The translations under genes were made by a program, and so were the position numbers. DNA of 64,000 nt from contig NZ_JAODIW010000006.1 of NCBI RefSeq assembly GCF_026586625.1, positions 1,463,061-1,527,060 of the forward strand, given 5' to 3'. Below, piece after piece: positions 60,462 through 64,000 of the stretch (positions within the stretch are counted from its first letter, which is position 1; every line of letters begins with the position of its first letter). The notes under the pieces were generated by a model that was not told the DNA's origin, ran no database searches, and saw only the letters and a program-made list of their open reading frames with translations. Origin of the DNA: Halobium salinum. Its GTDB lineage: Archaea; Halobacteriota; Halobacteria; Halobacteriales; Haloferacaceae.

Positions 60462-62495
60462 CTACGCCAGCCAATCCTCGGGCTTGGTGTCGTAGTCCAC
60501 GTCGGTCGCCGCAATCAGCTCCTCGAGGTCGGCGTCGAGTTCGTGTACCTCGAAGGACTCCCCGTCGTAGCGGACCCGCTTGCCCGCCTCCGTCGGCTCC
60601 GGCTCGCGGTTGCGCCGGCGGGCGATTTCGAGGTCGTGTTCGTCGTACTCCTTGACGATGGTCATGAGGTTCACCGGTCGGCCCCAGAGGTCGTACGTCC
60701 GCTCGAGCACGCCACGGGCCTGCTTCAGGTCCAGCATCACGCCGTTGTACTGGTGGCCGAGGAGGAGCTCCCCCCGGTTGTCGAAGTTGTCGTCGTAGAC
60801 GGCGACGGACGGTTTCCCGAAGTTGGTGAACTGGAGCAGGAGCTTCTTCTTCACGTCCTCGTACTGACTCGAGGTGACGCGGAAGTCGCCGCTGGCGCGG
60901 GTGTACTCGTACGTGAAGTAGTGGTTCTCGGTGACGAACTCCTCGGTGAGGAACGCGTCGAGAAAGGTCACGTCGTTGTGGCTCTCGCGAATCTCGCGCA
61001 TCCGGTCCCAGCCGGCGCCGTAGTCCACGTCTTCGAGCGCGGCCTCCACGCTCGCGTACTTCTCGTCGTCGAACATGTACCGGGTGAGCCGCTCCAGCTC
61101 CGACCGGCGAACCCGCCGGAGGAACCCGCGGTTCTGGCGCTTGTTGAGCGAGAAGTGCCGCTCCGCGAGCCCCTCGTAGGTGAGCACCTTCCAGGGGTAG
61201 CGGTCGGCGTCGACGTAGTCTTCGTCTTCGGGGTCGACCTCGCCGTCCCGCGACGCGATGGCTCGTTCGAGGGCGTCGTGGTCGACCCGCGGGTCGTCGG
61301 GGCCGAGTTCGAGCAGGTCCTCGAGCGTCGCCGCGGTGACACCGTCGATGGCCGGGTGGGGCTTCAGCAGCGCCTCGACCGCGTCGAAGTCGACGGCGTC
61401 GTGGAAGTTCCGCCACGTGATTCCCTCGACCCGGAGGAGTTTGTCGGCGACCTCGCGGCGGTTGGTGGAGTTCTCGACGTACTCCCAGAGGTCCATTCCT
61501 AAACTGTAGGGGTTGAGCCCTGGCGACCCCAGGACGCGGGACTGGTGGTCGGCGTAGGTGACGAACTCGTCGGTACCGGCGAAGCGCTCGTCGCCCATCA
61601 TCAGCGACTCCCAGTACGCCGCCCACCCCTCGTTCATCACCTTCGTCATCTTCTGGGCGGCGAAGTAGTACGCCTCCTCGCGGAGCATGTCGAGTACGTC
61701 CTTCTGCCACGGCTCCATCTCCTCGGCCCGCTCGGTCTCCTCGTCGTAGCGCATCCCGTGTTCACGGAGGAACGCGAGCACGTCCTTGCGTGGCTCCTCG
61801 AGGGTCGGCTCCGCCGACTCGGTCTCCTGTCGTTCGAGCCACGCCTCGTCGAACACCTGCCGACGCACGTCCTCCGAGATGTTCATCCCCGAGAGCTTCT
61901 CGCGGATGTCTTCGACCTCGTCGCTCCCGCGGGGGGAGCCGGCTTCAGAGAACGGGCGGTGCTGGTCGATGGTGTCCTCGAGGCAGAGCACGGCGTCGAT
62001 GAACGCCTCTACCTCCCCCCGGTCGATTTCGGGGTCCTCCATGTAGTTCGCGATGGCCTCGGCGTGGCGTTCGAGCATCGCCGCCGCGTCCGGGGAGGCG
62101 GCGTCCTCGACGAACATGCCGAACCACTCGTTGTTCGCGAAGAAGTCCGCGTGAGCCTCGACGTGGGTGATGACCGCCTTCTGGTCGGCCAGCGAGTTCG
62201 ACTCCTGGAGGAAGGCGTGCGAGGGGTTGTCGTTGTTGACGATTTCGAACGCCTTCCCCATCCCGAACTGGTCGGTCTTCTGCTGACGGTCGTACCCCAT
62301 CCCCCAGCGCCAGTGCGGGTACCGGCGCTGGAACCCGCCGTAGGCGATGAGCTGGTTCATCTCGTCGTGGTCGACGATCCAGTAGTTGACCGGGTACGGT
62401 TCGAGTCCGAGTTTGCGCGCGAGCGCGCCGGCCTCGCGGACCGGCTCCTCGAGGCTCGCCGCGACGCGTCTGGCTTCGACTCTCTTGTCTCTCAT
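60462..62495 (-). CDS. SpoVR family protein
   Basis: The 677-residue protein has the conserved start of the family (LGLEPYPVNYWIVDHDEMNQ, AYGGFQRRYPHWRWGMGYDR). It continues with SLMMGDERFAG and the C-terminal segment RVLGSPGLNPYSLGMDLWEY, all typical of SpoVR/YcgB. Family function is unclear, but it is nearly always encoded with a PrkA-type kinase and a DUF444 protein, as here. It follows the DUF444 gene with a 1-base gap, so the three are one operon, linked elsewhere to stress and starvation. Confidence 0.95.
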   Translation of the reverse strand: MRDKRVEARRVAASLEEPVREAGALARKLGLEPYPVNYWIVDHDEMNQLIAYGGFQRRYPHWRWGMGYDRQQKTDQFGMGKAFEIVNNDNPSHAFLQESNSLADQKAVITHVEAHADFFANNEWFGMFVEDAASPDAAAMLERHAEAIANYMEDPEIDRGEVEAFIDAVLCLEDTIDQHRPFSEAGSPRGSDEVEDIREKLSGMNISEDVRRQVFDEAWLERQETESAEPTLEEPRKDVLAFLREHGMRYDEETERAEEMEPWQKDVLDMLREEAYYFAAQKMTKVMNEGWAAYWESLMMGDERFAGTDEFVTYADHQSRVLGSPGLNPYSLGMDLWEYVENSTNRREVADKLLRVEGITWRNFHDAVDFDAVEALLKPHPAIDGVTAATLEDLLELGPDDPRVDHDALERAIASRDGEVDPEDEDYVDADRYPWKVLTYEGLAERHFSLNKRQNRGFLRRVRRSELERLTRYMFDDEKYASVEAALEDVDYGAGWDRMREIRESHNDVTFLDAFLTEEFVTENHYFTYEYTRASGDFRVTSSQYEDVKKKLLLQFTNFGKPSVAVYDDNFDNRGELLLGHQYNGVMLDLKQARGVLERTYDLWGRPVNLMTIVKEYDEHDLEIARRRNREPEPTEAGKRVRYDGESFEVHELDADLEELIAATDVDYDTKPEDWLA

Positions 62496-62496
62496 G

Positions 62497-63813
62497 TCAG
62501 TCCTCCCCGTCCTCCGTGCTGAGGATGCGGTAGATGGCGTCGGTCACGTCTTCGGGGCTCTTCACGTAGGCGACGACGACGTTGCCCGTATCCGACAGCG
62601 CCGACTCCACCTCCTCGGCGTGGGTCGCGTTGATGGCGTTGCCGCCGGGTTGGGTCTCCACGTAGGCGTGGAGGTTCGCCGGAATCTCCTCCATCAGCGG
62701 GATGACGCGCTCCTTGGTGTCGTTCGAGGAGTTCTCCGAGTCGCCGGCGGCGAACACGTAGCGGTTCCACTCCGCCCACGGGTACTCCTCCTCTAAGATG
62801 GCCTTCGCGAGTTCGTACGCCGACGAGATTTTCGTCCCGCCACCCGAGCGGATGCCGAAGAACTCCTCGCGCTCGACGCGCCAGGCCTCGGCGTCGTGGG
62901 CGATGTAGACGAACTCGGCGTTGTCGTACTTGCCCGTGAGATACCAGTCGAGCGGCGTGAACGTTCGTTCGACGAGTTCGCGCTTCTGCTCGCGCATCGA
63001 CCCGGACACGTCGCGGATGTTCACGACGACGACGTTCTTCTCCTTCTTCTCGACGACCTCCGGGTGGCGGTAGCGCTCGTCCTCCCGGCGGAACGGGACG
63101 CTCTGGAGTCCGTCCCGGCGGATGCGCTGGAGCGTCGTGGTGCGCTCGACGTTCTCCATCATCTCCTCGAAGCTCCCCCACGTTCCTCGTTCGTCCTCGG
63201 GGACGTCGGAGAACGCGTCCTCTATCCAGGCCTGCGAGACGAGGATTCGCTCGCCGCGGGCCCACTCGAACACCTCTCGGGGGGTGACGCCGGCGACCTT
63301 GCAGGCCTCGCGGACGTAGTCCTCGTCGAAGTCCATCGCGAGCTTGCGCTTCAGCCCCCGCTTGAACAGCTGTTCGAAGTCGAGGGTGGAGTTCGGCCCC
63401 GCCCTCGTCAGTTCGGTGAAGTCGCCCTCGACCTCCTCGACGACCTGCTTCCCCTTCGGTTCCAGGTCCAGTCCGAGTTCCTCGTCCAGCTCCTGGGCGA
63501 ACTCCTCGGGGTCCATCTCGTAGTACTCGTGCTCGCCACCTTCCTCGCCCGGCTTCCCCTCCTCGTCGCCGTCGCCGGGCTGTGGGCGGCCGACGGGCTG
63601 GCCCACGTCGGGCGTCCCGCCCTGCCCCTGGCCGACGCCGCCCTTGTCGAGCTGGTCGTAGGCGAACTCCGGCAGGTCGACGATCTTGATGGGAATCTGG
63701 ATGCTGTCGGGACCGGAGCCGCCGAGGTTGCCGTGGCGGATGAACTCCTTCAGGTCCTGTCGGCGTTCGTCGCCGACCTCCCTGAACCGCTCTAAGTCCT
63801 CTCTCAGTCCCAT
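62497..63813 (-). CDS. DUF444 (YeaH/YhbH-like) VWA-domain protein
   Basis: ATG 63813 gives 438 residues. The N-terminus ([20 protein letters not shown], then [13 protein letters not shown]) is the YeaH/YhbH signature. A Gly/Glu-rich linker precedes a von Willebrand A domain with MIDAS residues in NIRDVSGSM (D-x-S-x-S) and the downstream [12 protein letters not shown] (Thr ligand). It sits between the PrkA gene (overlap of 10 bases) and SpoVR. It is a partner or substrate of the PrkA kinase in the conserved module. Confidence 0.95.
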   Translation of the reverse strand: MGLREDLERFREVGDERRQDLKEFIRHGNLGGSGPDSIQIPIKIVDLPEFAYDQLDKGGVGQGQGGTPDVGQPVGRPQPGDGDEEGKPGEEGGEHEYYEMDPEEFAQELDEELGLDLEPKGKQVVEEVEGDFTELTRAGPNSTLDFEQLFKRGLKRKLAMDFDEDYVREACKVAGVTPREVFEWARGERILVSQAWIEDAFSDVPEDERGTWGSFEEMMENVERTTTLQRIRRDGLQSVPFRREDERYRHPEVVEKKEKNVVVVNIRDVSGSMREQKRELVERTFTPLDWYLTGKYDNAEFVYIAHDAEAWRVEREEFFGIRSGGGTKISSAYELAKAILEEEYPWAEWNRYVFAAGDSENSSNDTKERVIPLMEEIPANLHAYVETQPGGNAINATHAEEVESALSDTGNVVVAYVKSPEDVTDAIYRILSTEDGED

Positions 63814-64000
63814 TTGTACGCCACCTCGCGCATCACGTGTCGCGAGGCCAACTCCGCGGAGGCCTCGCTGTAGCCGTGGTCGGTCATGTAGTCTATCGTG
63901 GCGCGCTTGACGCGCGCGGTTTCGGTGTTCGCCGGCGGGTCCTCCCACTGGCGCGGGTCGAAGTCCTCGAACAGCCGTTTCACGTCGGTCCAGGAGTGCG
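63804..64000 (-). CDS. PrkA-like serine protein kinase, C-terminal end only
   Basis: About 64 C-terminal residues are visible, including [20 protein letters not shown] and [20 protein letters not shown], up to the TGA at 63804-63806. This matches the conserved C-terminus of archaeal PrkA-type AAA/kinase proteins. The gene continues beyond the right edge. Its stop lies inside the start of the DUF444 gene, confirming the operon order PrkA, DUF444, SpoVR. Confidence 0.85.
   Translation of the reverse strand, partial: HSWTDVKRLFEDFDPRQWEDPPANTETARVKRATIDYMTDHGYSEASAELASRHVMREVAYKWD

Noticed and set aside
60403-61710. 435-codon minus-strand frame inside the SpoVR gene
   Set aside because: It is a GC-rich shadow frame with an Arg/Gly/Pro composition. 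The SpoVR frame is unmistakable.
60543-63795. Long plus-strand frames opposite SpoVR and DUF444
   Set aside because: They are antisense shadows in high-GC DNA with Val/Leu/Arg-rich composition and no family signal.
1-64000. CRISPR array
   Set aside because: No set of regularly spaced direct repeats was seen. The CARF gene is not accompanied by cas genes.
1-64000. Complete insertion sequence
   Set aside because: No transposase with DDE, HUH or serine-recombinase motifs was recognised. The gene-poor stretches at 21,284-22,251 and 31,353-32,029 could hold fragments but nothing diagnostic.

Overview
The window comes from a haloarchaeon (class Halobacteria). Proteins are strongly acidic, and secreted proteins carry twin-arginine (Tat) signals, often with a lipobox. 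Winged-helix regulators are abundant, genes are packed with ATGA/TGATG overlaps, and promoters are TATA-like with short or no leaders. Several families look haloarchaeal: CARF-wHTH regulators of the HFX_2341 type, DUF7344-like proteins and phiH1-repressor-like proteins. Two kinds of DNA are present. Positions 1 to about 56,550 are a lower-GC, gene-dense mosaic of accessory genes. From about 56,550 to the end the sequence is visibly GC-rich and carries ordinary chromosomal genes. The boundary is marked by the 3' half of a tRNA-Glu(TTC) gene (56,502-56,548), which is what a tRNA-targeting integrative element leaves at one end. The other end, with the intact tRNA, would lie left of the window.

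Layout of the element. (a) 1-4,643: a PfkB-like kinase, a very acidic protein with a duplicated domain, a GIY-YIG-like protein and a membrane M48 protease. (b) 4,776-12,498: a conjugation operon with a VirB2-like pilin, VirB6-like membrane protein, VirB4 ATPase with a VirB3/PrgI-like N-terminus, a companion protein and a VirD4 coupling protein with a nuclease-like C-terminus, then two small genes and a hairpin terminator. (c) 12,569-15,944: a winged-helix regulator with a palindromic operator, then a tight operon of a 3-TM protein, an ESCRT-III/Snf7-like protein with a MIM1-like tail, a MIT-like helical protein, a Vps4-like AAA ATPase with an N-terminal MIT-like domain, and a zinc ribbon. This operon is the most striking content: a mobile ESCRT-III/Vps4-type membrane-remodelling module directly behind a transfer operon. 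(d) 16,407-21,283: a membrane protein, a Tat-exported protein, and a UbiA prenyltransferase / regulator / cytochrome P450 cassette. (e) 21,284-26,518: decayed DNA with a frameshifted DUF932 gene, a phosphoesterase-RNase H fusion and a tyrosine recombinase. (f) 26,947-31,352: a CBASS-like island with two SLATT membrane effectors, a CD-NTase-like nucleotidyltransferase, a partner protein and a divergent CARF-wHTH regulator.

(g) 32,030-35,826: exported polysaccharide deacetylase, PQQ-type propeller and beta-helix protein. (h) 36,235-46,348: two Orc1/Cdc6-like ATPases beside an AT-rich segment, an Mrr-like nuclease, a HerA-like ATPase with a nuclease-like tail plus coiled-coil partners, a type I signal peptidase, a pilin-like giant surface protein and a lipoprotein. 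(i) 46,557-56,233: regulators, a 1347-residue STAND-type ATPase, a TIGR02391-like HEPN protein, a DUF6517-like lipoprotein and unknown genes.

Chromosomal side: a Tat-exported lamin-tail/thrombospondin-3 protein, three DUF7344-like genes, a DsbB-like protein, and the widely conserved SpoVR / DUF444 / PrkA operon, cut by the window edge. Product names rest on motif reading by eye; no database search was run.
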